This document shows, one piece after another, positions 1 through 8,421 of a stretch of DNA of 64,000 nucleotides. The position numbers were made by a program, and so were the translations under genes. The notes beneath the pieces were generated by a model, which worked only from the letters and a program-made list of their open reading frames with translations, ran no database searches and was not told the origin of the DNA. Where the stretch lies: the NCBI RefSeq assembly GCF_000763885.1, contig NZ_JRKO01000009.1:46063-110062 (forward strand), given 5' to 3'. The first letter of the stretch is position 1, and the number at the start of each line of letters is the position of its first letter. The stretch is from Paracoccus versutus (GTDB taxonomy: Bacteria; Pseudomonadota; Alphaproteobacteria; Rhodobacterales; Rhodobacteraceae).

Positions 1-798
1 ATGCTGCACCTGACGGCGACGCTGCTGATCTTTCGGCTGGTGCTGTCCGAGCAAAGCGCGGGCGCGCCGCGCATGTTCCAGGTGCTGGGCGTGACGCAGG
101 ACCAGCTGGTGCCGCTGTTCGCGATGATCTCGGTGGCCTCGGTGCTGGGCGGGCTGGCGCTGATCCCCTTCATGAAGCCCGAGCGGGTGCCGCTGTTCCA
201 CATCATCGCGCTGGTGCTGATCGCCGCCGGCGCCTTCATGGACAGCCATGCCACCATGGACACCCGGCCGGCGCAGATGATGCTGAGCCAGGCGATGATC
301 GCCTTTGCCGGCTCGTTCTTCCTGGCGCCGGCGATGATGCGCGGGCTGCTTTCGGCCCTGGCGCGCGGGCCGAACTACATCCTGTCCTTCGTCATCGTCT
401 TTCTGTCCACGCAATCGCTGGGCGGCGCCATGGGCTCGGGCCTGTTCTCGACCCTGATCAACCACCGCCAGGCCCTGCACCTGCAAGTGCTGCGCGAAGA
501 GCTGACCGCCACCGACCCGCAGACCGCGGCCGAGATCGCGCAGCGCAGCATGGCCCTGGCGCCGCAGATCGCCGATGCCGCGCAGCGCCAGGCGCAGGCG
601 GTGGCGCAGATCGCGCAGGACGCCAGCGCCCAGGCCTATGTCATGGCCTATAACGACGCCTATTTCCTGACCTTCCTGCTGGCGGCGGCGGCGCTTTGCG
701 CGCTGCTGCTGCACCTGTTCCGCGACTGGCTGGTGGCGCGGGGCAAGCCGCCTGCCGCCGATGCCCAGACCCATCCCGAGCCCGAGCCCGAGACATGA
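1..798 (+). CDS. MFS multidrug exporter, EmrB/DHA2-like (5' truncated)
   Basis: Only the C-terminal 265 residues lie in the window; the reading frame is open at base 1 and the gene surely begins upstream. The fragment contains about five hydrophobic segments, then a long Ala/Gln-rich periplasmic-type loop (residues about 155-210), a last membrane segment near residues 222-240, and a short acidic tail ending in a Pro-Glu repeat. This matches the end of 14-TM DHA2 proton-driven drug exporters, inner-membrane proteins that work with an EmrA/HlyD adaptor. The next gene is such an adaptor and overlaps the stop by an ATGA junction, so the two form an EmrAB-like pair. Substrate cannot be inferred. 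Confidence 0.8.
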   Translation: MLHLTATLLIFRLVLSEQSAGAPRMFQVLGVTQDQLVPLFAMISVASVLGGLALIPFMKPERVPLFHIIALVLIAAGAFMDSHATMDTRPAQMMLSQAMIAFAGSFFLAPAMMRGLLSALARGPNYILSFVIVFLSTQSLGGAMGSGLFSTLINHRQALHLQVLREELTATDPQTAAEIAQRSMALAPQIADAAQRQAQAVAQIAQDASAQAYVMAYNDAYFLTFLLAAAALCALLLHLFRDWLVARGKPPAADAQTHPEPEPET

Positions 799-1877
799 CC
801 AGAAACCACCTGATCCCGACCCTGATCGCGCTTGCCGCCGGCCTGGCCGGCCTGCTGATCGTGCTTTACGCCTGGCACCTGCCGCCGTTTCGCCCGGCGC
901 ATCCGCAGACCGAGAACGCCTATATCCGCGGCCAGCTGACCACCGTTGCGCCGCAGCTGTCGGGCTATGTCGCGGCGGTCGAGGTGCAGGACTTCCAGCC
1001 CGTGGCCCGCGGCCAGGTCATCGCCCGCATCGACGACCGGCAATACCGCCAAAGGCTGGCCCAGGCCCAGGCCATGCTGGAAGGCGCCGAGGCGGCGCTG
1101 AAGATCCAGGAACAAAGCGTCCATTCCGCCCAGGCCAGCCTGCAATCGGCCCAGGCGGCGCTTTCCGCGGCGCAGGCGGCGCGGGACACGGCGGCCTCGA
1201 CCTGGGACCGCGCGCAGGCCCTGCAATCGCGCGGCGTGACGGCGCAAAGCTCGGCCGACCAGTCCGAACTGTCGCTGCGCCAGGCCGAGGCGGCCGTCAC
1301 CCAGGCCGAAAGCGCCATCGCGGTGGCGCGCGAGAACGTCGCCGGCGCCGAGGTCGGACTGGCCGCCAAGCGCGCCGAGATCGCCTCGGCCCGCGCGGCG
1401 GTGGAGCTGGCGCGGATCGACCTGGACAATACGGTGATCCGCGCGCCCTCCGACGGGCGGCTGGGCCAGGTCGGGGTGCGGCTGGGCCAATATGTCACGG
1501 CGGGCACGGCGCTGGTCAGCCATGTCGGCCCCGAGGTCTGGGTCATCGCCAATTTCCGCGAGACCGAGCTGCACGGCATCCGCATCGGCGACCGCGCCAC
1601 GTTCACCGTGGACGCCATGCGCCACCGCGCCTTCACCGGCCGGGTCGAGGCGTTCTCGCCCGCCACCGCCTCCGAGTTCAGCCTGCTGTCCGCCTCGAAC
1701 GCCACCGGCAACTTCACCAAGGTCGCGCAGCGCCTGCCGGTGCGCATCGCGATCGACCCTGGGCAAGAGATGGCGGAATACCTGGAGCCGGGCCTGTCGG
1801 TGGTGGTGACGGTGGACGAAGGCTCGGGCGCCGACCGCGCGGCCCAGGCCCGGCCGATCATGGGGCACGAGGGCTGA
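795..1877 (+). CDS. HlyD/EmrA-family membrane fusion protein
   Basis: 360-residue adaptor for the exporter just upstream. One N-terminal membrane anchor (about residues 5-27) is followed by a biotinyl-lipoyl half-motif, a long Ala/Gln/Glu-rich alpha-helical hairpin (about 75-215) and a beta-barrel region starting with an IRAPSDG motif, the usual EmrA order. It would sit in the inner membrane and bridge the periplasm. I place the start at the ATG whose last bases are shared with the upstream TGA; a longer frame starting at 696 reads through the exporter gene and has no membrane-anchor start. An outer-membrane channel is not encoded nearby. Confidence 0.88.
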   Translation: MTRNHLIPTLIALAAGLAGLLIVLYAWHLPPFRPAHPQTENAYIRGQLTTVAPQLSGYVAAVEVQDFQPVARGQVIARIDDRQYRQRLAQAQAMLEGAEAALKIQEQSVHSAQASLQSAQAALSAAQAARDTAASTWDRAQALQSRGVTAQSSADQSELSLRQAEAAVTQAESAIAVARENVAGAEVGLAAKRAEIASARAAVELARIDLDNTVIRAPSDGRLGQVGVRLGQYVTAGTALVSHVGPEVWVIANFRETELHGIRIGDRATFTVDAMRHRAFTGRVEAFSPATASEFSLLSASNATGNFTKVAQRLPVRIAIDPGQEMAEYLEPGLSVVVTVDEGSGADRAAQARPIMGHEG

Positions 1878-1984
1878 TCCAGGGACCAGCGCCGCCGGGC
1901 TTGCGCGTCCGGCCTGCGGCGGCTAGGCCGTGCGGGCAAGGGCAAGCCGCTTCCCGCCAGCCCCCCGACCGACCGGAGGCGACG

Positions 1985-2863
1985 ATGCAGATCCCCCTTA
2001 CCCGGCGCAGCATCCTTGCGGCATCGCTGGTCGCAATGGCCGGCAGCATGGCGTGGGCGCAGGAACGCCGGCAGCGCGGCCTGGAACCGGCCGAGAAGAT
2101 CGCCGATCCGCGCGCCAGCCATTTCGACCTTGGCCCGGCCGAAACGCCCTGGCGCATCTTCCTGGGCCTGCCCTCGGTCGCGGCGCCGCCGGGCGGCTAT
2201 TCCGCCATCCTGGCGCTGGACGGCAATGCGACCTTCCCGATCCTGTGGCATCTGCGCGAGGAACTGGCGCCCGAGGCGCCGGTGGCGCTGGTCGGCATCG
2301 GCTATCCGGTCGAGACCCGCTTCGACCCCACCCGCCGCTGGTTCGACCTGACCTCGCCCGGCAAGCAGGCGGTCCCGGCGAGGCAGGGGCAGCGCGGTCC
2401 CGGCGACCGCCCGACCGGCGGGCAGGACGCCCTGCTCGAGATGATCGCGGCGCAGCTTCTGCCCGAACTCGGCCGGCGCCTGCCGCTGGATACGGGCAAC
2501 CTGACGCTGTTCGGCCATTCGCTGGGCGGGCTCTTCGTGCTGAACGCGCTGTTCACCCGGCCGCGCCTGTTCGCCCGCTATGCCGCCGCCGACCCCTCGA
2601 CCTGGTGGAACGCCGGCGAGCCGCTGCGCGAGGCCCGCGCCTTTCGCGGCGGCATCCTGGCGGCGGGCGGGCGGCTGGACCCGGCAGTGCCGCTGCTGGT
2701 CGCCAATTCCGGGACCGGGGTGCCGCCGATCCTGGCCCCGCTGTCGGGCCTTCCAGGGCTCGACCTGGTCCACCGCCCGCATCCCGATGAAAACCACGGC
2801 TCGGTCATCCGCCCCGCCGCACGCGACGCGCTGGCGCTGCACCTGGGCCGGCTGGCGGGCTAG
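1985..2863 (+). CDS. Secreted alpha/beta-hydrolase, esterase D / IroE-like
   Basis: 292-residue predicted serine esterase. The N-terminus has a twin-arginine-like motif (TRRSILAAS) and an Ala-Trp-Ala type cleavage site near residue 25, suggesting Tat export to the periplasm. The nucleophile elbow is GHSLGG with Ser about 179; a late His in DENHGS (about 271) fits the catalytic triad of the putative-esterase family (PF00756), which includes siderophore esterases such as IroE and Fes. No siderophore genes are adjacent, so the substrate is open. It lies 107 bases after the HlyD gene on the same strand and may be independent. The start is the ATG preceded by a GGAGGCG Shine-Dalgarno sequence. Confidence 0.75.
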   Translation: MQIPLTRRSILAASLVAMAGSMAWAQERRQRGLEPAEKIADPRASHFDLGPAETPWRIFLGLPSVAAPPGGYSAILALDGNATFPILWHLREELAPEAPVALVGIGYPVETRFDPTRRWFDLTSPGKQAVPARQGQRGPGDRPTGGQDALLEMIAAQLLPELGRRLPLDTGNLTLFGHSLGGLFVLNALFTRPRLFARYAAADPSTWWNAGEPLREARAFRGGILAAGGRLDPAVPLLVANSGTGVPPILAPLSGLPGLDLVHRPHPDENHGSVIRPAARDALALHLGRLAG

Positions 2864-2873
2864 GCCGGCGCAT

Positions 2874-2902
2874 GAAAAAGGCCGGGCGCGACGGCCCGGC
2901 CC
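2874..2902 (-). terminator. Intrinsic terminator after ftsK
   Basis: A perfect 8-bp stem (2880-2887 with 2894-2901, loop GCGACG) is followed on the minus strand by five T residues. It lies about 35 bases beyond the ftsK stop, so it ends the aminotransferase-ftsK transcript. Confidence 0.75.
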
Positions 2903-2924
2903 CGATCCCGATCCCGATCCCGAT
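2901..2924. repeat. Four tandem CCCGAT hexamers
   Basis: CCCGAT is repeated four times exactly, between the ftsK terminator stem and the ftsK stop codon. It is probably a slippage-prone microsatellite with no evident function. Confidence 0.9.
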
Positions 2925-2935
2925 GCGCGGCCCGG

Positions 2936-5638
2936 CTATACCTCGGGCACCAGAACCTCGCGCTTGCCGACATGGTTCGCCGGGGTAACGACGCCCTGTT
3001 CCTCCATCTGCTCGACCAGCCGCGCGGCCTTGTTGTAGCCGATGGCCAGCTTGCGCTGGATGTAGGAGGTCGAGCATTTGCGGTCCTTGGCCACGATGGC
3101 GACGGCCATGTCGTAAAGCTCGGCATCGCCGCCCTCGCCCGAGGACAGGCCCAGCACCTGGTCGATGCTGTCGGCGCGCTCCTCGTCTGGGCCCTCGACC
3201 ACGCCGGACATGTAGCTGGGCGGGCCAAAGGATTTCAGGTGGTTCACCACCTCCTCGACCTCCTCGTCGGAAACGAAGGGCCCGTGGACGCGGGTGATGC
3301 GCGAGCCGCCGGCCATGTAGAGCATGTCGCCCTGGCCCAGCAATTGCTCGGCGCCCTGCTCGCCCAGGATGGTGCGGCTGTCGATCTTGGACGTGACCTG
3401 GAAGCTGATCCGGGTCGGGAAGTTCGCCTTGATCGTGCCGGTGATGACATCGACCGAGGGGCGCTGCGTCGCCATGATCAGGTGGATGCCGGACGCCCGC
3501 GCCATCTGCGCCAGGCGCTGGATGCAGGCCTCGATCTCTTTCCCGGCCACCATCATCAGGTCGGCCATCTCGTCGACGATGACGACGATATAGGGGAAGG
3601 TCTCGGGCTGGAATTCCTCGGTCTCGAAGACCGGCTCGCCGGTATCCTCGTCGAAGCCGGTCTGGACGGTGCGCTTGAACATCTCGCCCTTGTCCAGCGC
3701 CTCGCGGACGCGGCCGTTATAGCCCTCGATGTTGCGCACGCCCATCTTGGACATGCGGCGATAGCGTTCCTCCATCTCGCCCACGACCCATTTCAGCGCC
3801 ACGACCGCCTTCTTGGGGTCGGTGACGACCGGGGACAGCAGGTGCGGGATGCCGTCATAGACCGACAGTTCCAGCATCTTGGGGTCGATCATGATGAGCC
3901 GGCATTCCTCGGGCGTGAGCTTGTAGAGCAGCGACAGGATCATGGTGTTGATCGCCACCGACTTGCCCGAGCCGGTGGTCCCGGCGATCAGCAGGTGCGG
4001 CATCTTGGCCAGGTTGGCCACCACCGGCCCGCCGCCGATGTCCTTGCCCAGCGCCAGGGGCAGCGGCTGGGTGCCGTCGCCATAGGCCTTGGAGGCCAGG
4101 ATCTCGCGCAGCACCACCTTTTCGCGCCGGGCATTGGGCAGCTCGATGCCGATGACCGAGCGACCGGGCACGGTCGAGACCCGCGCCGACAGCGCCGACA
4201 TCGACCGCGCGATGTCGTCGGCCAGCCCGATCACCCGGCTGGCCTTCAGCCCCGGCGCGGGCTCCAGCTCGTAAAGCGTGACCACCGGGCCGGGGCGGAC
4301 CTCGGTGATCTGGCCCTTGACGCCGTAATCGTCCAGCACCGCCTCCAGCATGCGGGCGTTCTCCATCAGCGCCTCTTGCGACAGCTGGTGGCGCTCGACG
4401 GTGGTCGGCGCGGTCAGAAGCGACAGCGGCGGATGCTCGTAATGGCTGGCGGCATCGTCGAAGCGCAGCGCCGGCTGCGCCTCGGATTGCGCCTGGCGCG
4501 AGGGGGCGGGCTTCTTGGGCGGCACCACCACGCGCGGCGTCTCGGCGCCGAAGGGCGCAACGGTGACGGGTTCGGCGAAATCCTCGTCATCCTCGTCCTC
4601 GCCGGCGCGCAGCGGCGGCTCGTGCCGGGCGGGCGCGGCGCGGGCGCCGGTCAGCCGCGCCGTCACCGCCGACAGCAGCCCCTTGCCTTCCGAACGGGCG
4701 CCTTCCGAACGGGCGCCTTCGGAACGGCTGCGGATCGCATCGGTGATGCGGGCGCTGACCGCGGCGTTCGAGGGCGGCTCGTCATCCTCGGCATAATGCG
4801 TCTCGGGGTCGATCAGCTCGGGCTCGGGGGCAAAGTCGCGATCATCGGCCAGGGGGGCCGGCGCGGGACGCAGGCCCGGCAGGCCGCCGCGGGGCGCTTG
4901 CGGCAGGGCGGCGGAACCGGCGTGGCCCACGCGCTCGCGCCGGGCATCGGCGCGGGTCTTGAGCCCGCGCGCCGCGCCCGAGGACAGCCGCGCCCCGCGA
5001 TCCATCGCCTGCAGCGCCAGGACGCGGGCGGTGGCCAGCCCCTCGCGCAGGAAGGTGCCGATGGTCGTCAGCTCCTTGCGGTCGAAGCCCAGCACGAAGG
5101 CCAGGAAGGCGACGGTGCCGACGGCGGTCAGCAGCGCCAGCAGCTTGATCGCGACCGAAGCCTTCATCGGCATGGCCGACAGCATGCCGCCCATCAGCAT
5201 GTCGCCCAGATGCCCGCCCAGGCCAAAGCTTTGCGTCCAGTCCGGCGGCGGCGCCATCGAGGTGGCATAGATCGAGACCAGCACCATGGCGATGGGCAGG
5301 AAGATGCCGCGCATCAGCCGTTCCTCGCCCCGGTGCAGCATCAGCCGCAGGCCCCAGACCACGGCGCCGACCACCAGGATCCAGGTGCCGTAGCCGGTGA
5401 TCATGAACAGCGCCGAGGCGACATAGGCGCCGAAGCGGCCCAGGTAGTTCTGCGCCGGCTGGTCGGTCGCCGACATGAAGCTGGGATCGTCGGGGGAATA
5501 GCTGACCAGCATCATCGCGATCAGCACGCCCAGAATGACCAGCCCCGCGCCCAGCAGTTCCTTGCCGCGCCGCTCCAGCGCCGCCTGCGTGCTTTGGTCA
5601 AACAGCGGATCGCGGTGTTTCGCCTGCCAGCTCGCCAT
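2936..5638 (-). CDS. ftsK: DNA translocase FtsK
   Basis: 900-residue septal DNA pump that moves chromosomal dimers and the terminus at division. The first ~200 residues hold four or five membrane segments. A low-complexity acidic/proline linker (about 205-400) carries three tandem ARSEG units. The motor follows, with Walker A GTTGSGKS near residue 550 and Walker [11 protein letters not shown] near 688. The C-terminal winged-helix gamma domain (about 825-895) has the [17 protein letters not shown] recognition region that binds KOPS sites. The linker is much shorter than in E. coli (1329 residues), as is usual in alphaproteobacteria. The gene begins three bases after the aminotransferase stop, so they are co-transcribed. 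Confidence 0.96.
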   Translation of the reverse strand: MASWQAKHRDPLFDQSTQAALERRGKELLGAGLVILGVLIAMMLVSYSPDDPSFMSATDQPAQNYLGRFGAYVASALFMITGYGTWILVVGAVVWGLRLMLHRGEERLMRGIFLPIAMVLVSIYATSMAPPPDWTQSFGLGGHLGDMLMGGMLSAMPMKASVAIKLLALLTAVGTVAFLAFVLGFDRKELTTIGTFLREGLATARVLALQAMDRGARLSSGAARGLKTRADARRERVGHAGSAALPQAPRGGLPGLRPAPAPLADDRDFAPEPELIDPETHYAEDDEPPSNAAVSARITDAIRSRSEGARSEGARSEGKGLLSAVTARLTGARAAPARHEPPLRAGEDEDDEDFAEPVTVAPFGAETPRVVVPPKKPAPSRQAQSEAQPALRFDDAASHYEHPPLSLLTAPTTVERHQLSQEALMENARMLEAVLDDYGVKGQITEVRPGPVVTLYELEPAPGLKASRVIGLADDIARSMSALSARVSTVPGRSVIGIELPNARREKVVLREILASKAYGDGTQPLPLALGKDIGGGPVVANLAKMPHLLIAGTTGSGKSVAINTMILSLLYKLTPEECRLIMIDPKMLELSVYDGIPHLLSPVVTDPKKAVVALKWVVGEMEERYRRMSKMGVRNIEGYNGRVREALDKGEMFKRTVQTGFDEDTGEPVFETEEFQPETFPYIVVIVDEMADLMMVAGKEIEACIQRLAQMARASGIHLIMATQRPSVDVITGTIKANFPTRISFQVTSKIDSRTILGEQGAEQLLGQGDMLYMAGGSRITRVHGPFVSDEEVEEVVNHLKSFGPPSYMSGVVEGPDEERADSIDQVLGLSSGEGGDAELYDMAVAIVAKDRKCSTSYIQRKLAIGYNKAARLVEQMEEQGVVTPANHVGKREVLVPEV

Positions 5639-5641
5639 GCG

Positions 5642-6835
5642 TCAACCCCCTTGATACAAACAATTCTTCAGGCGGTTCAGCGCCGCCTCGGTCTGCTCCG
5701 CCGGCGCGACCAGCGCCACGCGGATGAAATTCCGGCCCGGATTGCCGGCCAGGCTGTCGCGGGCCAGATAGGCGCCGGGCAGCACCTGGATGCCCGCCTC
5801 GGCCCACAGCTTTTTCGCCGCATCCTCACCGTCGCCGACGCTTTCGGGCACCGGCAGCCACAGGAAAAAGCCGCCCTGCACCGGCTGATAGCCCGGCACA
5901 TTGCCCAGCACCCGGTCGGCGATGCGGTATTTCTGCTGGTAAAGCGCGCGGCTGGCCTCGACATGGCCCTCCTCGCCCCAGGCCATGGCGCTGACGCGCT
6001 GCACCGGCAGGGGCAGCGGCGCGCCGGCATAGCTGCGCAGCCGCCGCATCTGCGCGATCTGCTGGGGTCCACCGGCGGCAAAGCCCGAGCGCAGTCCCGG
6101 CAGGTTCGAGCGTTTCGACAGCGAGTTGAACATCACCACCCGATCGGCCAGCCCCATGCGCGTGGCCACCGCCAGCGCGCCGGGCGGCGGCGCGTCGCGC
6201 CAGATCTCGGAATAGCACTCGTCGGCGAAAACCAGGAAATCGTGCCGGTCGGCCAGGGCGATCAGTTCCTCGAGATAATCCTCGGAGGCGATGCTGCCCT
6301 GCGGATTGGCGGGCGAGCACAGATAGGCCACGGTGGCGCGGTCCAGCACCGCGGCCGGCAGGCCGGCAAAGCGCGGCAGGTGGCCGGTTTCTGCCGTGGC
6401 GGGGACAAAGACCGGCTCGGCGCCCACGGCGGCGGCGGCCACGGCATAGACCTGGTAGAACGGGTTCGGCACTAGGATCGCCGGCCGCTGGCCGTTCTTG
6501 CGTTCGGGCGCCAGCGCCAGGGCGGCATTGAACAGCCCCTCGCGCGTGCCGTTCAACGCCATGATCCGCTCGGGCGCGACATCCAGCCCGTGCCGGCGGG
6601 CAAGCCAGCCCGAGATCGCGGCCAGCAACTCGGCCGTGCCCTCGTTCGAGGGGTATTTGCCGAAATCGGCGATGCTTTCGGCCATGACCGGGCCGACGAA
6701 ATCCGGCAGCGCATGGCGCGGCTCGCCAATGGTCAGGATCAGGGGATCGCCGCCGGGGTCGATGCCCGCAAGCAGCGTCCGCAGGCGCGGAAACGCGTAA
6801 TCCGGCAGGTTCGAGAACCGCTCGGGAATTGCCAT
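5642..6835 (-). CDS. PLP-dependent class I/II aminotransferase, DapC-like
   Basis: 397-residue fold-type I aminotransferase. The Schiff-base lysine is K241 in NSLSKRSNLPGLRSGF; NPFYQVY, SPANPQG and the FADECYSEIW aspartate/tyrosine are also in the expected places. The best match in family terms is succinyldiaminopimelate or related class I aminotransferases (lysine/peptidoglycan precursor synthesis), but substrate specificity in this fold cannot be fixed from motifs. It is followed after three bases by ftsK, an arrangement linking a cell-wall precursor enzyme with division. It is the first gene of the operon; a candidate promoter lies 45-70 bases upstream. Confidence 0.8.
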   Translation of the reverse strand: MAIPERFSNLPDYAFPRLRTLLAGIDPGGDPLILTIGEPRHALPDFVGPVMAESIADFGKYPSNEGTAELLAAISGWLARRHGLDVAPERIMALNGTREGLFNAALALAPERKNGQRPAILVPNPFYQVYAVAAAAVGAEPVFVPATAETGHLPRFAGLPAAVLDRATVAYLCSPANPQGSIASEDYLEELIALADRHDFLVFADECYSEIWRDAPPPGALAVATRMGLADRVVMFNSLSKRSNLPGLRSGFAAGGPQQIAQMRRLRSYAGAPLPLPVQRVSAMAWGEEGHVEASRALYQQKYRIADRVLGNVPGYQPVQGGFFLWLPVPESVGDGEDAAKKLWAEAGIQVLPGAYLARDSLAGNPGRNFIRVALVAPAEQTEAALNRLKNCLYQGG

Positions 6836-6877
6836 GACTGCCTCTCAGTCGGGGTCGTTGCGCCCCGTTTTGCCGCA

Positions 6878-6906
6878 AGACTACCGGCAATCCCCCCATG
6901 CGTCCA
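6878..6906 (-). promoter_or_regulatory. Candidate sigma70-type promoter for aminotransferase-ftsK
   Basis: On the minus strand TGGACG (top 6901-6906) and TAGTCT (top 6878-6883) are spaced by exactly 17 bases, 43 bases upstream of the aminotransferase ATG. The -35 matches consensus at four of six positions and the -10 at three of six. Confidence 0.35.
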
Positions 6907-6939
6907 GAGTTTCACCGCCAGATTGCGCCCGTCCGTGCC

Positions 6940-6958
6940 GGATTTTCCCGGAAAATCC
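6940..6958. promoter_or_regulatory. Perfect 9+1+9 dyad upstream of the ftsK operon promoter
   Basis: GGATTTTCC and GGAAAATCC flank a single central base, giving a perfect AT-centred dyad in GC-rich surroundings. It lies 34 bases upstream of the candidate -35 box and 5 bases beyond the amidase stop. It could be an operator or a small hairpin at the end of the amidase mRNA; there is no T-tract. Confidence 0.5.
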
Positions 6959-6963
6959 ACGCC

Positions 6964-8289
6964 TCAGCGCAGCGCCGCCTCGGCTGCGGCGGCCGCCACC
7001 AGCAGCGCGCGGTCCTGGCCGGCGCGGCCCATCAGCGTGATGCCGCAGGCCGGATGGCCGGTCGGCAGGCTGACCGCCGGCAGGTCCAGCAGGTTGGCGA
7101 TGCGGGTGTTGCGCAGCGTCAGCAGGTTTTCGCGGGCAAAGAACTCTTCCTCGGCCAGCAGCCGGTCCACCGGCGGCGGCAGGATCGGCGCCGTGGGCAG
7201 GATCACCGCGTCGAAACCGGCGACCAGCCGCGCCCAATCGGCGCGCAGCCGGCCCAACTCCTCCCAGGCGGCGACGTAATCGGCCGCCAGCACGAACTGG
7301 CCGCCGCGAAAGCGCTCCAGGATCGGCGGGTGCATCAGCTCGGGCGCGGCCTCGATCTGCTCGCGCCAGATGCCATAGGCCTCGGGCGCGAACAGCAGCG
7401 GCGCCAGCACCATCGCCTCGGCCACGCAGGGCGGCGCGGCATGGGTAATGCGGGCGCCGGCGCGGGCCAGGCGGTTCACCGCATCCTCGAAGCCGGCGAC
7501 CGGCTCATGCCGCGCCTCGTCGAAGGGCACGCCGTCCAGCACCATCAGCCGCAGCCCGCGCGGGCTGGCATCGGCCAGGTCGGGGGCGGGCTCGCCACGC
7601 AGCACGGCGAAAAGCTCGGCGCAATCCTCGACCGTGCGGGCGATGGGACCGGCCACGTCGAAGCGGCGGCACAGCGGCACGATGCCGGCGCCGCTGACTG
7701 CGCCCGTGGTCGGCTTGAAGCCCACCAGCCCATTCCAGGCCGCCGGCACCCGGATCGAGCCGCCGGTGTCCGACCCCACCGCAGCCGCCGCCAGCCCCAG
7801 CGCCACCGAAACCGCCGCGCCCGAGCTGGAGCCGCCCGGCGCCAGTTCCTGGTCGATGCTGTTGGGCGGCGTCGCCGTGCGCGGGTTCACGCCTAGGCCG
7901 GAAAAGGCCAGCTCGGTCATATGCGTCTTGCCCAGGCAGACCAGCCCGTCCAGCGTCGCCCCGGCCAGGATCGCGGCATCCTGCCGGGGCACGCGGCCCT
8001 CCAGCAGGCGCGAGCCGGCCTCGGTCGCGATGCCGGCGCTGTCGATATTGTCCTTCCAGCTGATCGCCACCCCGTCCAGCAAGCCGCGGCGCAGCCCGGC
8101 GCGGGCGCGGTCATGGGCGGCGATGGCCTCGGCCCGCGCGCGCTCGGGGGTCAGCCGGGCATAGATGCGGTCGCCATAGGGATGGCGGGCCGCGGCGTCC
8201 AGATAGGCCTCGGCCTGCTCGACCGGGCTGATGAGCCCGGCCAGGATCGCCCTTCCCTGTTCCGCCGCAGATGCCCTGAGCCAATCCAT
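6964..8289 (-). CDS. Amidase-signature family amidase (GatA-like)
   Basis: 441-residue amidase-signature hydrolase. The Ser-cisSer-Lys triad is visible: Lys in VAISWKDNIDSAG, the cis-serine in GGSSSGAAVSVALG, and the nucleophile in the DTGGSIRVPAAW segment. These enzymes hydrolyse amides in the cytoplasm; the family includes GatA, but there is no gatC or gatB neighbour, so this is probably a free-standing amidase (indole-acetamide or allophanate-hydrolase-like). The ATG at 8289 has a GGGGAAGGG Shine-Dalgarno sequence; a longer open frame upstream has no coding character. It ends 128 bases before the aminotransferase gene and probably has its own promoter in the 132-base divergent gap with the next gene. 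Confidence 0.85.
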   Translation of the reverse strand: MDWLRASAAEQGRAILAGLISPVEQAEAYLDAAARHPYGDRIYARLTPERARAEAIAAHDRARAGLRRGLLDGVAISWKDNIDSAGIATEAGSRLLEGRVPRQDAAILAGATLDGLVCLGKTHMTELAFSGLGVNPRTATPPNSIDQELAPGGSSSGAAVSVALGLAAAAVGSDTGGSIRVPAAWNGLVGFKPTTGAVSGAGIVPLCRRFDVAGPIARTVEDCAELFAVLRGEPAPDLADASPRGLRLMVLDGVPFDEARHEPVAGFEDAVNRLARAGARITHAAPPCVAEAMVLAPLLFAPEAYGIWREQIEAAPELMHPPILERFRGGQFVLAADYVAAWEELGRLRADWARLVAGFDAVILPTAPILPPPVDRLLAEEEFFARENLLTLRNTRIANLLDLPAVSLPTGHPACGITLMGRAGQDRALLVAAAAAEAALR

Positions 8290-8421
8290 GCCCTTCCCCC
8301 GACCGATCAAATCCAGATACCAAATAATGCACAGGCTATCCCGGCGCGGGCTGGCCCGCAATGCGCTTGGCGGCCGCCATGACGCATGGACATTGCCCGG
8401 CCGACGGTCATATTGCGTCCC

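Noticed and set aside
2972..6475. A 1167-codon open frame on the plus strand opposite ftsK and the aminotransferase
   Set aside because: It is a shadow of strong GC-biased codon use: the sequence is a low-complexity mix of His, Arg, Gln, Gly and Ala with no domain, while the minus strand encodes clear FtsK and aminotransferase motifs.
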